A stretch of DNA of 18,554 nucleotides from the NCBI GenBank assembly GCA_027065835.1, contig JAMONK010000018.1:1-18554 (forward strand). The letters run 5' to 3'. A program made the translations under genes and the position numbers. The stretch comes from Thermococcus sp. (GTDB lineage: Archaea > Methanobacteriota_B > Thermococci > Thermococcales > Thermococcaceae). This document shows, one piece after another, positions 7,581 through 15,494 of this stretch; position 1 is the stretch's first letter, and each line of letters begins with the position of its first letter. The notes under the pieces are model-generated. The model did no database searches. It saw only the letters and a program-made list of their open reading frames with translations, and was not told the DNA's origin.

Positions 7581-7622
7581 GGAATCACGAACCTTGATCA
7601 AACTTCGCGAAGGCGAAGTTTG
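7581..7622 (-). repeat. Hairpin repeat element, copy 4 (reverse, full tail)
   Basis: Arms CAAACTTCGC (7599-7608) and GCGAAGTTTG (7613-7622) pair perfectly around GAAG. On the minus strand the hairpin is followed by ATCAAG and then GTTCGTGATTCC (7581-7592 on the plus strand reads GGAATCACGAAC). It is the inverted partner of copy 3. Confidence 0.75.
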
Positions 7623-7672
7623 CTTTGCAAAAAAGTTGCATACTTCTCAACCCAAAAAAGGGTGGAAGGGTT

Positions 7673-7689
7673 CGAAAGCCTTTTAAATA
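7673..7689 (+). promoter_or_regulatory. Promoter upstream of the SPOUT gene and S10 cluster
   Basis: CGAAAGC (7673-7679) is a BRE-like element followed by TTTTAAATA (7681-7689). This gives a start point near 7710 and a leader of about 35 bases before the ATG at 7746. It is the only clear promoter seen ahead of the methyltransferase and ribosomal genes and may drive the whole cluster. Confidence 0.6.
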
Positions 7690-7745
7690 GTCTCCATAGA
7701 CCTTCCTCCAGCGTTGGAGTATCCAGAGCGAAGGATGACGGAAAA

Positions 7746-8579
7746 ATGGGCTGGCACATCTTTATTCCGGATTCGCTCCTTGAAGAGAGTGATGATCCGA
7801 AAATTCGGACGTACAAGGTTGGCCAGATAGCAAGGGCAGCGGCGATCTTCGGTGTCGAGCACATCTGGATTTACAGGGCCGGCGGCAGGGACGGAAGATT
7901 CATCAAGACGATCCTTGAGTACGCGGAAACACCCCAGTACCTCAGAAAGCGGCTGTTTCCACTGATGCCGGAGCTAAGGTACGTCGGCGTCATCCCTCCC
8001 TTGAGGACCCCCCACCACAAGCTCAAGGGGAAGCCCAGGGTTGGGGAGATCCGTGAGGGCTTCGCCTTCAGGAAGGGCCGAAGGGTTTACGCCGACATTG
8101 GGCTTGATGACCTTGCAATGGTCGAGGGGGACATTGAAGGGCGTGCAACGTTCAAAATCATCTCAACAAGGCCCCTCAAAGTGGTACTGGCAAAACCGGA
8201 GGAGTACTGGGGGTACAGGGTTCACCTCACCAGCAGCCCCCTGGCAAAAACACTTAAAAAGGCAAGGCTTGACCTGGCAGTTGCAACCTCCAGGAAGGGG
8301 CAAGACATTCGGGAGGTGAAGCTTCCCCCACTGAAGGGGGAGGTCGGATTGGTCTTTGGCTCGCCGAGGAGGGGTGTGATAGAGCTCCTCGGTGGGGAGG
8401 ATTATAACTTTGATCTAATCCTCAACACAGTTCCAAATCAGCGGACGGCCACCGTCCGCACCGAGGAGGCCGTCTTGGCCACACTCGCGGTGTTTAATCT
8501 CATAAGGAGGGATCGAGATGGGAAAGATACACAGACCGAGGAGAGGTTCACTGGCTTACTCGCCCAGAAAGCGGGCTAG
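7746..8579 (+). CDS. Putative SPOUT-superfamily RNA methyltransferase (COG2106 type)
   Basis: The 277-residue protein matches the archaeal family of putative RNA uridine N3-methyltransferases / RNA-binding proteins with a deep trefoil-knot SPOUT fold. The N-terminal part ([28 protein letters not shown]) starts the fold. An inserted beta-rich domain follows (about 85-160), then the knot: [14 protein letters not shown] (201-214), a Gly-rich cofactor loop, and [19 protein letters not shown] (227-245). The family is thought to modify rRNA; the site is not known from the sequence. The ATG at 7746 has only a weak site (AAGGATGACGG) ahead of it, and no other in-frame start is plausible because the upstream frame runs into the repeats and promoter. 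The last 20 residues (after NLIRR) are encoded inside the start of the L3 gene, a 62-base overlap. Such a hydrophilic tail may be dispensable. Confidence 0.88.
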   Translation: MGWHIFIPDSLLEESDDPKIRTYKVGQIARAAAIFGVEHIWIYRAGGRDGRFIKTILEYAETPQYLRKRLFPLMPELRYVGVIPPLRTPHHKLKGKPRVGEIREGFAFRKGRRVYADIGLDDLAMVEGDIEGRATFKIISTRPLKVVLAKPEEYWGYRVHLTSSPLAKTLKKARLDLAVATSRKGQDIREVKLPPLKGEVGLVFGSPRRGVIELLGGEDYNFDLILNTVPNQRTATVRTEEAVLATLAVFNLIRRDRDGKDTQTEERFTGLLAQKAG

Positions 8580-9558
8580 GAGTGTAGTCCCAAGAATCAA
8601 GACGTGGCCGAAGGAGAGTGAGGTCAGACTGCTTGGCTTTGCAGGATACAAAGCCGGTATGACCCACATCCTCATGATAGACGACAGACCAGGGCTCACG
8701 AAGGGCAAGGAGATCTTCATGCCAGTCACCGTTGTCGAGGTTCCACCGCTCTTCGTCTACGGCATCAGGGCATACAGGCAGGGGTACCTTGGACTGGAGA
8801 CCGCCACCGAGGTATGGGCACCCAACCTCAGCGATGACCTGAAGAGGAGGATAAAAACTCTCCCTAAGAACTACAACGAGGAGACGTTCCGTGCAAAGCT
8901 CGGAGAACTTGAGGACCTGGTCAGAAGTGGGGAGATCGTTGAGGTCAGGGCCATCGTCCACACCCAGCCGAGACTCATAAAACTCAAGAAGAAGCCTGAA
9001 GTCATGGAATACGCGGTTGGCGGGGACGACGTTGCCGCCAAGTTTGACTACCTCAAGGGCATCGTTGGCAAGGAGGTCCGTGCGAAGGATGTCCTTCACG
9101 AGGGTGAGCTTCTCGACGTCATAGCCGTAACCAAGGGTAAAGGAACTCAGGGCCCGGTCAAGCGCTGGGGTGTCAAGATACAGTTCCACAAGGCCCAGCG
9201 CGCAGGTAAGGCCAGACATATAGGTAACCTCGGTCCGTGGCACCCGACCAGGGTTATGTGGACCGTCCCGCTGGCCGGCCAGATGGGCTTCCACCACAGG
9301 ACCGAGTTCAACAAGAGACTTATAGCGATAGGCGAGAACGGAACCCTTGAGCTCAACGGCAACAAAGTTGAGGTGACCCCAAAAGGAGGCTTCCCGCACT
9401 ACGGTCTCATAAGGAGCGACTTCCTGATGATACAGGGCACAGTCCCGGGTGCGTTTAAGAGGATCGTCCGGGTCAGACCAGCCATTAGGGCCCCGAAGAA
9501 GAGACCTCCCCTTGAGAGGCCGCAGATAACGTACATCAGTAGAGAATCCAAGCAGTGA
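8518..9558 (+). CDS. rpl3: Ribosomal protein L3 (uL3)
   Basis: This is a 346-residue large-subunit protein that binds 23S rRNA early in assembly and extends a finger to the peptidyl-transferase centre. It has the archaeal/eukaryotic form: N-terminus [30 protein letters not shown] (about 42-52), and the central finger region [17 protein letters not shown] and [17 protein letters not shown]. The normal length and an AAGGAGGG site six bases upstream make the ATG at 8518 secure, even though the preceding methyltransferase reads 62 bases past it. It is the first ribosomal gene of the S10-type cluster and is followed ten bases later by L4. Confidence 0.98.
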   Translation: MGKIHRPRRGSLAYSPRKRARSVVPRIKTWPKESEVRLLGFAGYKAGMTHILMIDDRPGLTKGKEIFMPVTVVEVPPLFVYGIRAYRQGYLGLETATEVWAPNLSDDLKRRIKTLPKNYNEETFRAKLGELEDLVRSGEIVEVRAIVHTQPRLIKLKKKPEVMEYAVGGDDVAAKFDYLKGIVGKEVRAKDVLHEGELLDVIAVTKGKGTQGPVKRWGVKIQFHKAQRAGKARHIGNLGPWHPTRVMWTVPLAGQMGFHHRTEFNKRLIAIGENGTLELNGNKVEVTPKGGFPHYGLIRSDFLMIQGTVPGAFKRIVRVRPAIRAPKKRPPLERPQITYISRESKQ

Positions 9559-9568
9559 GGTGAGATAG

Positions 9569-10336
9569 ATGAAAGTTAAGGTATTTTCACTTGAAGGCGA
9601 GCCCATTGAGGAAATAGAGCTTCCAAAGGTCTTTGCCACTCCATTCAGGCCCGACCTCATTAGGAGGGCTGTCATCGCCTCATGGACGCACAGGATACAG
9701 CCGCAGGGCAGGGACCCACAGGCCGGTAAGAGACGCGTCACCGAAAACATTGGAAAGGGCCATGGAATGGCGAGAGTTGAGAGGATAAAGACCTCCCCGA
9801 GGTTCGCCGCATTCGTACCCTTCGCGGTTGGTGGAAGGAGGACCCACCCACCAAAGGTTGAGAAGGTTATCTGGGAGGGCATTAACAAAAAGGAGAAGAG
9901 ACTCGCTATAATGAGCGCAATAGCGGCCACCGCCAACTACGACCTCGTCAGGGCTAGGGGACACATGGTCGACAACGTCCCGCAGGTTCCGCTCGTTGTC
10001 ACCGACGACCTCGAGAAGGTCTTCAAGACCGCCCAGACCAGGGAGATATTCAAGAAGCTCGGCGTCTGGGACGACATCGAGAGGGCCAAGAGGAACACCA
10101 AGATAAGGGCAGGTAAGGGCAAGATGCGCGGGAGGCGCTACAAGAAGGCCAAGGGGCCGCTCGTCGTCGTCGCCAAGAACGAGGGAATCGTCCAGGGAGC
10201 GAGGAACCATCCGGGCGTTGACGTTATCACCGTGGAGAACCTCGGCGTTGAACTGCTCGCTCCGGGTACCCACCCTGGAAGGCTCACCATATGGACAAAG
10301 GGTGCGATAGAAAAGCTTAGGGAGATTTACGGGTGA
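9569..10336 (+). CDS. rpl4: Ribosomal protein L4 (uL4, archaeal L4/L1e)
   Basis: This is a 255-residue large-subunit protein with a globular domain and a long internal loop that lines the exit tunnel. Recognisable parts are [18 protein letters not shown] (19-36), the basic loop [19 protein letters not shown] (45-63) and [17 protein letters not shown] (about 69-85), all characteristic of archaeal and eukaryotic L4. In the C-terminal half, [17 protein letters not shown] and [20 protein letters not shown] are also diagnostic. The ATG is preceded by GAGGTGAGA with a normal gap. L23 starts six bases after its stop, so the two are translationally coupled. In bacteria L4 also represses its own operon; no archaeal equivalent can be read here. 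Confidence 0.97.
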   Translation: MKVKVFSLEGEPIEEIELPKVFATPFRPDLIRRAVIASWTHRIQPQGRDPQAGKRRVTENIGKGHGMARVERIKTSPRFAAFVPFAVGGRRTHPPKVEKVIWEGINKKEKRLAIMSAIAATANYDLVRARGHMVDNVPQVPLVVTDDLEKVFKTAQTREIFKKLGVWDDIERAKRNTKIRAGKGKMRGRRYKKAKGPLVVVAKNEGIVQGARNHPGVDVITVENLGVELLAPGTHPGRLTIWTKGAIEKLREIYG

Positions 10337-10342
10337 TGAGAG

Positions 10343-10603
10343 ATGGATCCGTACAGGGTTATCGTTAGGCCGCTCGTCACTGAGAAGGCCGTTTCAATGA
10401 TAGAACGAGAGAACAAGCTCACCTTCATAGTGGACAGGAGGGCCACAAGGGCCGACATCAAGAGGGCCGTGGAAGAGATGTTCGAGGTTAAAGTGGAGAA
10501 GGTCAACGTCCTCCTCACCATGAAGGGCGAAAAGAAGGCTTACGTGAAGCTCAAGCCGGAATACGACGCTAGTGAGATAGCCGCAAGGATAGGATTGTTC
10601 TGA
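10343..10603 (+). CDS. rpl23: Ribosomal protein L23 (uL23)
   Basis: This 86-residue protein sits at the exit of the peptide tunnel and forms part of the docking platform for SRP and chaperones. It starts [17 protein letters not shown] and includes [19 protein letters not shown] and [16 protein letters not shown], the usual beta-alpha core of the family. It is shorter than many bacterial forms because the long hairpin loop is reduced, as is normal in archaea. The ribosome binding site GGTGATG overlaps the L4 stop codon, implying coupled translation. Confidence 0.97.
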   Translation: MDPYRVIVRPLVTEKAVSMIERENKLTFIVDRRATRADIKRAVEEMFEVKVEKVNVLLTMKGEKKAYVKLKPEYDASEIAARIGLF

Positions 10604-10616
10604 TGGGGTGAGTGAG

Positions 10617-11336
10617 ATGGGAAAGAGTCTGATTCAACAGAGGAGAGGTAAGGGGACGAGCACCTTTAGGGCGCCCTCCCACAGGTACAGGGGAGCGGTC
10701 AAGTACGTTCCACTTAACCTGACGAAGGAGCAGACCCTCGTTGGTGAAGTCGTAGAGATACTCCACGACCCCGGAAGGACCGCACCGGTTGCCAGGGTGA
10801 AGTTTACGAACGGCATGGAGAAGCTCATCATAGCTCCAGAAGGGCTCCTCGTTGGTGAGGAGATAGCGGCCGGGCCGAACGCTCCGATAAAAATGGGCAA
10901 CTCCCTTCCGCTCGCAATGATACCCGAAGGAAGCTACGTTTACGACATAGAGGGGAGCCCGGGTGATGGTGGCAAGTACGTCCGTGCCGGTGGGACCTAC
11001 GCACTCATCGTCAGCAGGGAGAAGGACAAGGTCATAGTCCAGCTTCCGAGCGGTGAGCTCAAGCAGTTCAACCCTGCCTGCAGGGCAACCATAGGTGTGG
11101 TCGCCGGCGGTGGAAGACTTGAGAAGCCGATAGTTAAGGCAGGAAAGGCTTATTACATCATGAAGGCGAGGAACAGGTTCTGGCCAAAGCCGAGGGGCGT
11201 TAAGATGAACGCGGTTAACCACCCGCACGGCGGTAAGGAGCACCACATTGGTAGGCCAAGCACCATCGCCAGAAGGGCCGCCCCAGGTCAGAAGGTTGGT
11301 CATATCGCCGCGAGAAGAACGGGTAGGAGGAAGTGA
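10617..11336 (+). CDS. rpl2: Ribosomal protein L2 (uL2)
   Basis: This 239-residue protein is one of the central large-subunit proteins, needed for subunit joining and close to the peptidyl-transferase site. It starts [15 protein letters not shown]. The C-terminal signature [17 protein letters not shown] (about 201-217) holds the conserved histidines of the family. A GTG at 10608 in the same frame would add three residues, but it lies within the GGGGTGA ribosome binding site, so the ATG at 10617 is correct. S19 follows two bases after the stop. Confidence 0.98.
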   Translation: MGKSLIQQRRGKGTSTFRAPSHRYRGAVKYVPLNLTKEQTLVGEVVEILHDPGRTAPVARVKFTNGMEKLIIAPEGLLVGEEIAAGPNAPIKMGNSLPLAMIPEGSYVYDIEGSPGDGGKYVRAGGTYALIVSREKDKVIVQLPSGELKQFNPACRATIGVVAGGGRLEKPIVKAGKAYYIMKARNRFWPKPRGVKMNAVNHPHGGKEHHIGRPSTIARRAAPGQKVGHIAARRTGRRK

Positions 11337-11338
11337 AG

Positions 11339-11740
11339 ATGGCGAGGAAGAAGGAGTTTAAGTACAGGGGTTACAGCTTCGATGAACTGCTTAACATGTC
11401 ACTTGAGGATTTTGCCAAGCTCCTTCCTGCCAGGCAGAGGAGAAGCCTCAAGCGTGGACTTTCACCTGAGCAGAAGAAACTCCTGAGGAAGATAAGGCTT
11501 GCCAGGAAAGGAAAGTACAAGAAGCCAATAAAAACCCACAGCAGGGACATGGTCATCCTCCCAGAGATGGTCGGCATGACCATACACGTTCACAACGGGA
11601 AGGAGTTCGTCGCTCTGGATATCAAGGAAGAAATGATAGGACACTACCTCGGTGAGTTTGCCCTGACCAGGAAGATAGTGCAGCACGGTTCACCGGGTGT
11701 TGGAGCTACAAGGTCCTCGATGTTCGTGGCTATCAAGTGA
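11339..11740 (+). CDS. rps19: Ribosomal protein S19 (uS19)
   Basis: This 133-residue small-subunit head protein is located near the A site and the inter-subunit bridge. It has the archaeal/eukaryotic N-terminal extension ([19 protein letters not shown]), then the conserved core [18 protein letters not shown] (about 62-79), [12 protein letters not shown] and [24 protein letters not shown] ends eight bases before the ATG. A GTG two codons earlier is too close to that site and overlaps the L2 stop, so I reject it. Confidence 0.97.
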   Translation: MARKKEFKYRGYSFDELLNMSLEDFAKLLPARQRRSLKRGLSPEQKKLLRKIRLARKGKYKKPIKTHSRDMVILPEMVGMTIHVHNGKEFVALDIKEEMIGHYLGEFALTRKIVQHGSPGVGATRSSMFVAIK

Positions 11741-11750
11741 GGTGGTCTAG

Positions 11751-12221
11751 ATGTCCAAGGGAAGGTTTTCCTATTCATTCCAGAACTTTGACCCTGAGAG
11801 AATGGCGCGCGCCAGCGGAAGGGACCTTAGGATGTCCCCAAAGCACACTGTGGAGCTCCTCAGGGAGATCAGGGGCATGATGGTCAACGACGCACTCCGC
11901 TACCTCGACGACGTTATAGCGCTCAAGAGGCCGGTTCCGATGAAGCGGTTCAACGACAGCCAGGGGCACAAGCCGGGCAGGGGTTTCGGTCCAGGTCGCT
12001 ACCCTGTCAAGGTCGCCAAGGCCGTCAAGAGGATCCTCCTCAACGCCAAGAACAACGCCGAACAGAAGGGACTTGATGTTGACAGGCTTAAGGTGATCCA
12101 CGCAGCAGCCCAGAGGGGGCCAGTGCTCCGCGGGTACATTCCTAAGGCCTATGGAAGGGCCACACCGTTCAACGAACAGACCACCCACGTGGAGATAGTT
12201 GTTGAGGAGATTAGGAGGTGA
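11751..12221 (+). CDS. rpl22: Ribosomal protein L22 (uL22)
   Basis: This 156-residue large-subunit protein has an extended hairpin that lines the exit tunnel next to L4. Visible features are [20 protein letters not shown] at the start, [19 protein letters not shown], the archaeal loop [20 protein letters not shown], and the tunnel hairpin and end [18 protein letters not shown]. The ATG is preceded by GAGGTGG. The stop is followed after five bases by the S3 start codon, and the GGAGGTGAG site for S3 is embedded in the last L22 codons. Confidence 0.97.
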   Translation: MSKGRFSYSFQNFDPERMARASGRDLRMSPKHTVELLREIRGMMVNDALRYLDDVIALKRPVPMKRFNDSQGHKPGRGFGPGRYPVKVAKAVKRILLNAKNNAEQKGLDVDRLKVIHAAAQRGPVLRGYIPKAYGRATPFNEQTTHVEIVVEEIRR

Positions 12222-12226
12222 GCCTT

Positions 12227-12850
12227 TTGGCGATCGAGAGATACTTCATCAGGGAGAACGTTAAAGAGATGCTCATTGACGAGTACCTCGAGAAGGAGCT
12301 CAGAAGGGCTGGCTACGGTGGAATCGACATAAAGAAAACTCCCCTTGGCACAAAGGTAACGATATTCGCGGCCAGTCCCGGATACGTTATCGGCAGGGGT
12401 GGAAGGAAGATAAGGGAGCTTACCCGGCTACTTGAGAGGAAGTTCAACCTTGAGAACCCACAGATCGAGGTCGAAGAGATCAAAAACCCCTACCTCAACG
12501 CCAAGGTTCAGGCCGTCAGGCTTGCCCAGGCCCTTGAGAGGGGCATCCACTTCAGGAGGGCTGCCTACTCGGCCATAAGAGCAATCATGAGGAACGGCGC
12601 CAGGGGCGTTGAGATTCGCCTGAGCGGAAAGCTCACCGGTGAGAGGGCCAAGAGCGTCAGGTTCTACCAGGGTTACCTCGCTAAGGTCGGCAACCCCGCC
12701 GAGACCCTCGTCAGCAAGGGCTACGCACAGGCGCGCCTTAAACTCGGCGTCATAGGTGTCAAGGTCTCAATCATGCCGCCCGATGCTAAACTCCCGGACG
12801 AAATTGAGGTCATAGAAAAGCCTGTTGAGGAAGAGGTGAGTGGAGAATGA
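12227..12850 (+). CDS. rps3: Ribosomal protein S3 (uS3), TTG start
   Basis: This 207-residue small-subunit protein sits at the mRNA entry channel. It has an N-terminal KH domain with the GxxG loop in [16 protein letters not shown] (about 49-64), and a conserved C-terminal half with [20 protein letters not shown] and [16 protein letters not shown]. Start choice: TTG at 12227 gives [11 protein letters not shown], which matches remembered thermococcal S3 N-termini and has GGAGGTGAG four bases upstream. GTG at 12218 would add three residues and overlap the L22 stop (GTGA), but it would consume that ribosome binding site. The end overlaps L29 by four bases (ATGA). Confidence 0.95.
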   Translation: MAIERYFIRENVKEMLIDEYLEKELRRAGYGGIDIKKTPLGTKVTIFAASPGYVIGRGGRKIRELTRLLERKFNLENPQIEVEEIKNPYLNAKVQAVRLAQALERGIHFRRAAYSAIRAIMRNGARGVEIRLSGKLTGERAKSVRFYQGYLAKVGNPAETLVSKGYAQARLKLGVIGVKVSIMPPDAKLPDEIEVIEKPVEEEVSGE

Positions 12851-13047
12851 AGCCAAGTGAGATCCGTGAGATGGGCATGGATGAGATCAACGAGAAGCTC
12901 AGGGAGCTCCGCCTCGAGCTCGCCAAGGAGAGGGGTGTGCTCACCATGGGGGCATCGACTGAGAACCCCATGGTCATCCGAAACCTCAGGCGCGATATAG
13001 CGCGCCTGCTTACCATACGAAAGGAGAAGCTTAAGGAGAAAAGGTGA
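12847..13047 (+). CDS. rpl29: Ribosomal protein L29 (uL29)
   Basis: This 66-residue protein is a two-helix hairpin that binds near the tunnel exit beside L23. The sequence [20 protein letters not shown], then [10 protein letters not shown] and [16 protein letters not shown], is the usual L29 pattern of a turn, a charged helix, a loop and the RDIAR motif. The ATG overlaps the S3 stop in an ATGA arrangement, so its translation is probably coupled to S3. Confidence 0.97.
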   Translation: MKPSEIREMGMDEINEKLRELRLELAKERGVLTMGASTENPMVIRNLRRDIARLLTIRKEKLKEKR

Positions 13048-13053
13048 GGTTCG

Positions 13054-13350
13054 GTGCCTAGGATCGTTAACCCTCTGGATGAGATGCTCTTTAAGGAGGT
13101 CCTGAAGGAACAGCAGAGGATTAGGGTGTACATAGAGAAAGCCCGCTACGGGAAGCTCAAGACCATAATCGAGGGAATCGACGAGAAAGAGTTCGACCTC
13201 GATGAGATCGCAAAGAAACTGAAGGCGAAGCTGGCATGCGGTGGAACCGTGAAAAAAGGAAGGATAGAGCTCCAGGGCGATCACAGAGACCGGGTCAGGA
13301 AGTTGCTAGGAGAGCTTGGATTTTCAGAGGACTTGGTAGAAGTGGAGTGA
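13054..13350 (+). CDS. yciH: Translation initiation factor aIF1 (SUI1 family)
   Basis: This 98-residue protein of the eIF1/SUI1 family binds the small subunit and checks start-codon pairing. It has the N-terminal [19 protein letters not shown], then the SUI1 core with [20 protein letters not shown], the conserved [19 protein letters not shown] (about 61-79) and the end [17 protein letters not shown]. The start is GTG at 13054, with AAGGTGAGG a few bases upstream. The stop overlaps the likely GTG start of the RNase P protein gene by four bases. The last 115 bases also carry an uninterrupted second frame that could extend that next protein (see findings). Its place between L29 and Rpp29 is a known euryarchaeal arrangement. 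Confidence 0.95.
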   Translation: MPRIVNPLDEMLFKEVLKEQQRIRVYIEKARYGKLKTIIEGIDEKEFDLDEIAKKLKAKLACGGTVKKGRIELQGDHRDRVRKLLGELGFSEDLVEVE

Positions 13351-13613
13351 ATCAGAAAAAGCTCATCTGGAGCGAGCTCATTGGACTGAAAGCAAAGATT
13401 ATAAGGGCATCCCATCCAGAGCTGGTTGGCATCGAGGGCTACGTCCTTGATGAGACGAGGAATACCCTCACCATCGGCGGTGAGCGGGTCTGGGTAATCC
13501 CAAAGGACGTGGTGGAGCTCGAATTTGAAGCTGGCAATAAAAGAATCCGGATTGAAGGGAAGAACCTAATAGGAAGGCCTGAGATGAGATTGAAGAAGAG
13601 GTGGAGACGATGA
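13347..13613 (+). CDS. rnp1: RNase P protein component 1 (Rpp29/Pop4)
   Basis: This is the archaeal homologue of Rpp29, a small Sm-like beta-barrel that binds RNase P RNA with Rpp21 and helps remove tRNA 5' leaders. The core reads [13 protein letters not shown], then [30 protein letters not shown] and [15 protein letters not shown], all typical. I choose GTG at 13347 (88 residues) because it overlaps the aIF1 stop as GTGA, mirroring the ATGA junctions at S3-L29 and here with S17. A longer form from ATG at 13236 (125 residues) would overlap aIF1 by 115 bases. From memory, Pyrococcus entries of about 127 residues include a similar extension, so the true start is uncertain. The barrel itself is certain. 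Confidence 0.93.
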   Translation: MNQKKLIWSELIGLKAKIIRASHPELVGIEGYVLDETRNTLTIGGERVWVIPKDVVELEFEAGNKRIRIEGKNLIGRPEMRLKKRWRR

Positions 13614-13945
13614 GAGAGATTGGATTGAAGATTCAGCCTCCCGCTGAGAAATGTGATGATCCAAACTGCCCGTGGCATGGACACCTGAAGCTCCACGGCA
13701 GGTACTTTGAGGGAGTTGTCGTCAGCGATAAGGGCAAAAAGACCGTCGTGGTCGAAAGGCAGCACTACCACTACCTCAAGAAGTATGAAAGGTATGAGCT
13801 CAGGAGAAGCAGGATACACGCTCACAACCCTGAATGCATCGGCGCTAAGGTTGGTGACAGGGTCCTGATAGCTGAGAGCAGACCAATAAGTAAGACCAAG
13901 AGTTTCGTGGTAGTTGCCGTGACCAAAAGGGCTGAGGAGGTGTGA
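13610..13945 (+). CDS. rps17: Ribosomal protein S17 (uS17)
   Basis: This is a 111-residue small-subunit assembly protein with an OB fold. It has the archaeal form, with [20 protein letters not shown] at the start and a Cys/His-containing loop ([12 protein letters not shown]) before the core [17 protein letters not shown] and the [20 protein letters not shown] segment. The ATG at 13610 overlaps the Rpp29 stop (ATGA) and has AGAGGTGGAG just upstream. A GTG at 13601 is inside that site and is rejected. Confidence 0.97.
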   Translation: MREIGLKIQPPAEKCDDPNCPWHGHLKLHGRYFEGVVVSDKGKKTVVVERQHYHYLKKYERYELRRSRIHAHNPECIGAKVGDRVLIAESRPISKTKSFVVVAVTKRAEEV

Positions 13946-13948
13946 AGG

Positions 13949-14374
13949 ATGGCCAAGAAGGGTGCTGGAGCCACCAGAGGAATTAGCCCAGTCAGGCCGA
14001 CCCGTGCTCTCCCGATAGGCGCTTACCTCAGGGTCGCAGACAACAGCGGCGCCAAGGTCGTCCAGATCATAGGCGTCGTCGGTTACAAAGGTACCCGGAG
14101 GAGGCTGGCCAGTGCGGGCGTTGGGGACATGGTCATCGCGGCCGTCAAGAAGGGGAGGCCGGACATCAGGCACCAGGTAGTCAGGGCCGTCGTCGTCAGG
14201 CAGAGGAAGGAGTACAGAAGGCTTGATGGCATGCGCGTCAAGTTCGAGGACAACGCGGCGGCAATAGTCACCCCTGAGGGTGTCCCGAGGGGAACCGAAA
14301 TAAGGGGTGCCATAGCGAGGGAGGCCGCCGAGCGCTGGGTTAGGCTCGGCAGCATAGCGAGCATCGTGTTGTGA
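13949..14374 (+). CDS. rpl14: Ribosomal protein L14 (uL14)
   Basis: This 141-residue large-subunit protein at the subunit interface contacts the factor-binding region. Diagnostic stretches are [20 protein letters not shown] (about 27-46), [40 protein letters not shown] and the end [14 protein letters not shown]. The N-terminal segment [20 protein letters not shown] is the usual archaeal extension. GAGGAGGTG precedes the ATG, and the gap from S17 is three bases. Confidence 0.98.
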   Translation: MAKKGAGATRGISPVRPTRALPIGAYLRVADNSGAKVVQIIGVVGYKGTRRRLASAGVGDMVIAAVKKGRPDIRHQVVRAVVVRQRKEYRRLDGMRVKFEDNAAAIVTPEGVPRGTEIRGAIAREAAERWVRLGSIASIVL

Positions 14375-14384
14375 GGTGAGAATT

Positions 14385-14747
14385 ATGAAGCTTGATACAA
14401 AGCAACCGAGAAAGCAGAGGAAGTTCCTTTACAACGCCCCACTGCATCTCAGGGGCAAGTTCATGAGTGCGGCCCTCAGCAGGGATCTGAGGGAAAGGTA
14501 CAACGTCAGGAACCTTCCGATCAGGACGGGAGATAAGGTCAGGATCGTCCGGGGCGACTTCAAGGGCAAGGAAGGGAAGGTCATGGAGATTGACCTCAAG
14601 AGGTACAGGATACACGTTGAGGGTGTTACCCAGAAGAAGGTCGATGGAACTGAGGTGTTCTACCCGGTTCACCCGTCCAACGTCGTTATAATAGACCTCA
14701 ACCTTGAGGACGAGAAGAGGGAGAAGATAATTAATAGGAGGGCTTGA
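14385..14747 (+). CDS. rpl24: Ribosomal protein L24 (uL24)
   Basis: This 120-residue early-assembly protein has a KOW motif ([19 protein letters not shown], about 48-66) and the archaeal N-terminus [20 protein letters not shown]. The later part [20 protein letters not shown] is also typical. A GTG at 14376 in frame lies within the GAGGTGA site, so the ATG at 14385 is preferred. S4e begins two bases after the stop, with its own TAGGAGGG site inside the last L24 codons. Confidence 0.97.
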   Translation: MKLDTKQPRKQRKFLYNAPLHLRGKFMSAALSRDLRERYNVRNLPIRTGDKVRIVRGDFKGKEGKVMEIDLKRYRIHVEGVTQKKVDGTEVFYPVHPSNVVIIDLNLEDEKREKIINRRA

Positions 14748-14749
14748 AA

Positions 14750-15481
14750 ATGGCGAGAAAGGGTGCAAAGAGACACCTTAAGAGGCTTGCTGCTCCAACC
14801 CAGTGGTACCTCTCAAGAAAGACCTACAAATGGGCCATTCGCCCGAGGCCGGGTCCCCACAGTATGAAGACCTCGATTCCGTTGCTCTACATAGTCAGAG
14901 ACTACCTCGGCTACGCCAAGACCGCAAGGGAGGCACGGAGGATACTCAACGAGGGCAAGGTCCTGGTTGATGGTATACCACGGAAGGACTACAAGTTCCC
15001 CGTCGGTATAATGGACGTTGTTTCCATCCCCGAGACCGGGGAGCACTACAGGGTCCTACCGAACAGGATTGGGAAGCTGATACTTCACCCTATAGCGGAT
15101 AAGGAAGCCAATGTGAAGCCGCTCAGGATAAACAACAAGCGCATGGTTAAAGGGGCCAAGGTTCAGCTCAACCTTCACGACGGAAGCAACCACCTCGTCA
15201 CCATGAACGAGAAGGACAAGTACAAGACGGCCTACACCGTTCTCATGAAGGTTCCCGACAGGGAGGTCATCGAGGTCATCCCGTTCGAGGTCGGCGCCTA
15301 CGTCTTCGTTACCCAGGGTAAGAACGTCGCCAGGAAAGGCAAGGTCGTCGAGGTTAGGGGATTCCCGATGGGCTGGCCGGACGTCGTCACGATCGAGGAC
15401 GAGAACGGCGAGCTCTTCGACACCCTGAAGGAGTACGCCTTTGTCGTTGGAAAAGAGAAGCCGGAGATTTCCCTTCCGTGA
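14750..15481 (+). CDS. rps4e: Ribosomal protein S4e
   Basis: This 243-residue small-subunit protein is found only in archaea and eukaryotes. Order of parts: basic N-terminus with [20 protein letters not shown]; an S4 RNA-binding segment ([20 protein letters not shown], about 56-75); a central domain with [20 protein letters not shown]; and a C-terminal KOW-like segment ([19 protein letters not shown]). TAGGAGGG lies seven bases upstream of the ATG. Its position between L24 and L5 is the standard archaeal insertion into the spc-type gene order. Confidence 0.97.
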   Translation: MARKGAKRHLKRLAAPTQWYLSRKTYKWAIRPRPGPHSMKTSIPLLYIVRDYLGYAKTAREARRILNEGKVLVDGIPRKDYKFPVGIMDVVSIPETGEHYRVLPNRIGKLILHPIADKEANVKPLRINNKRMVKGAKVQLNLHDGSNHLVTMNEKDKYKTAYTVLMKVPDREVIEVIPFEVGAYVFVTQGKNVARKGKVVEVRGFPMGWPDVVTIEDENGELFDTLKEYAFVVGKEKPEISLP

Positions 15482-15494
15482 GAGGTGAGATGAG

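Larger units (their letters stand above)
7003..7670. other. Non-coding region packed with inverted repeats
   Basis: This stretch lies between the RNA ligase and the SPOUT methyltransferase promoter. Open frames exist on both strands but lack ribosome binding sites and do not read like folded proteins. Instead the region is a mosaic of perfect inverted repeats. Four are long-stem hairpins of one family (listed separately). Three are short GC hairpins with three-base loops: GCGCCC with GGGCGC at 7149-7163, GTGGGGC with GCCCCAC at 7281-7297, and GCGCTCC with GGAGCGC at 7459-7475. There is also GGGTTT with AAACCC at 7194-7211, GTTTA with TAAAC at 7134-7147, and a 14-base palindrome GAATGAATTCATTC at 7511-7524. 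A diverged inverted copy of GTTTGGAAGT (7196-7205) occurs at 7387-7396. A seven-T run at 7569-7575 could terminate transcripts on the plus strand. Confidence 0.7.

Noticed and set aside
7003..7670. CRISPR array
   Set aside because: Repeats are few, unequally spaced, in both orientations and separated by non-uniform DNA, so there is no repeat-spacer periodicity.
7485..7745. 87-codon upstream extension of the SPOUT methyltransferase frame
   Set aside because: It contains repeat copy 4 and the BRE/TATA promoter, and the protein family begins at MGWHIFIP (7746).
8401..8409. ATTATAACT inside the methyltransferase gene as a possible internal promoter for L3
   Set aside because: It encodes conserved-looking residues and has no clear BRE. 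A TATA-like word is expected by chance, and the cluster already has a promoter at 7673-7689.
8548..9936. 462-codon minus-strand open frame opposite L3 and L4
   Set aside because: It is antisense to two certain ribosomal genes and has no recognisable domain. Long antisense frames are common opposite GC-rich genes with this codon use. The same applies to 16558-17733 and 17174-18016 on the minus strand.
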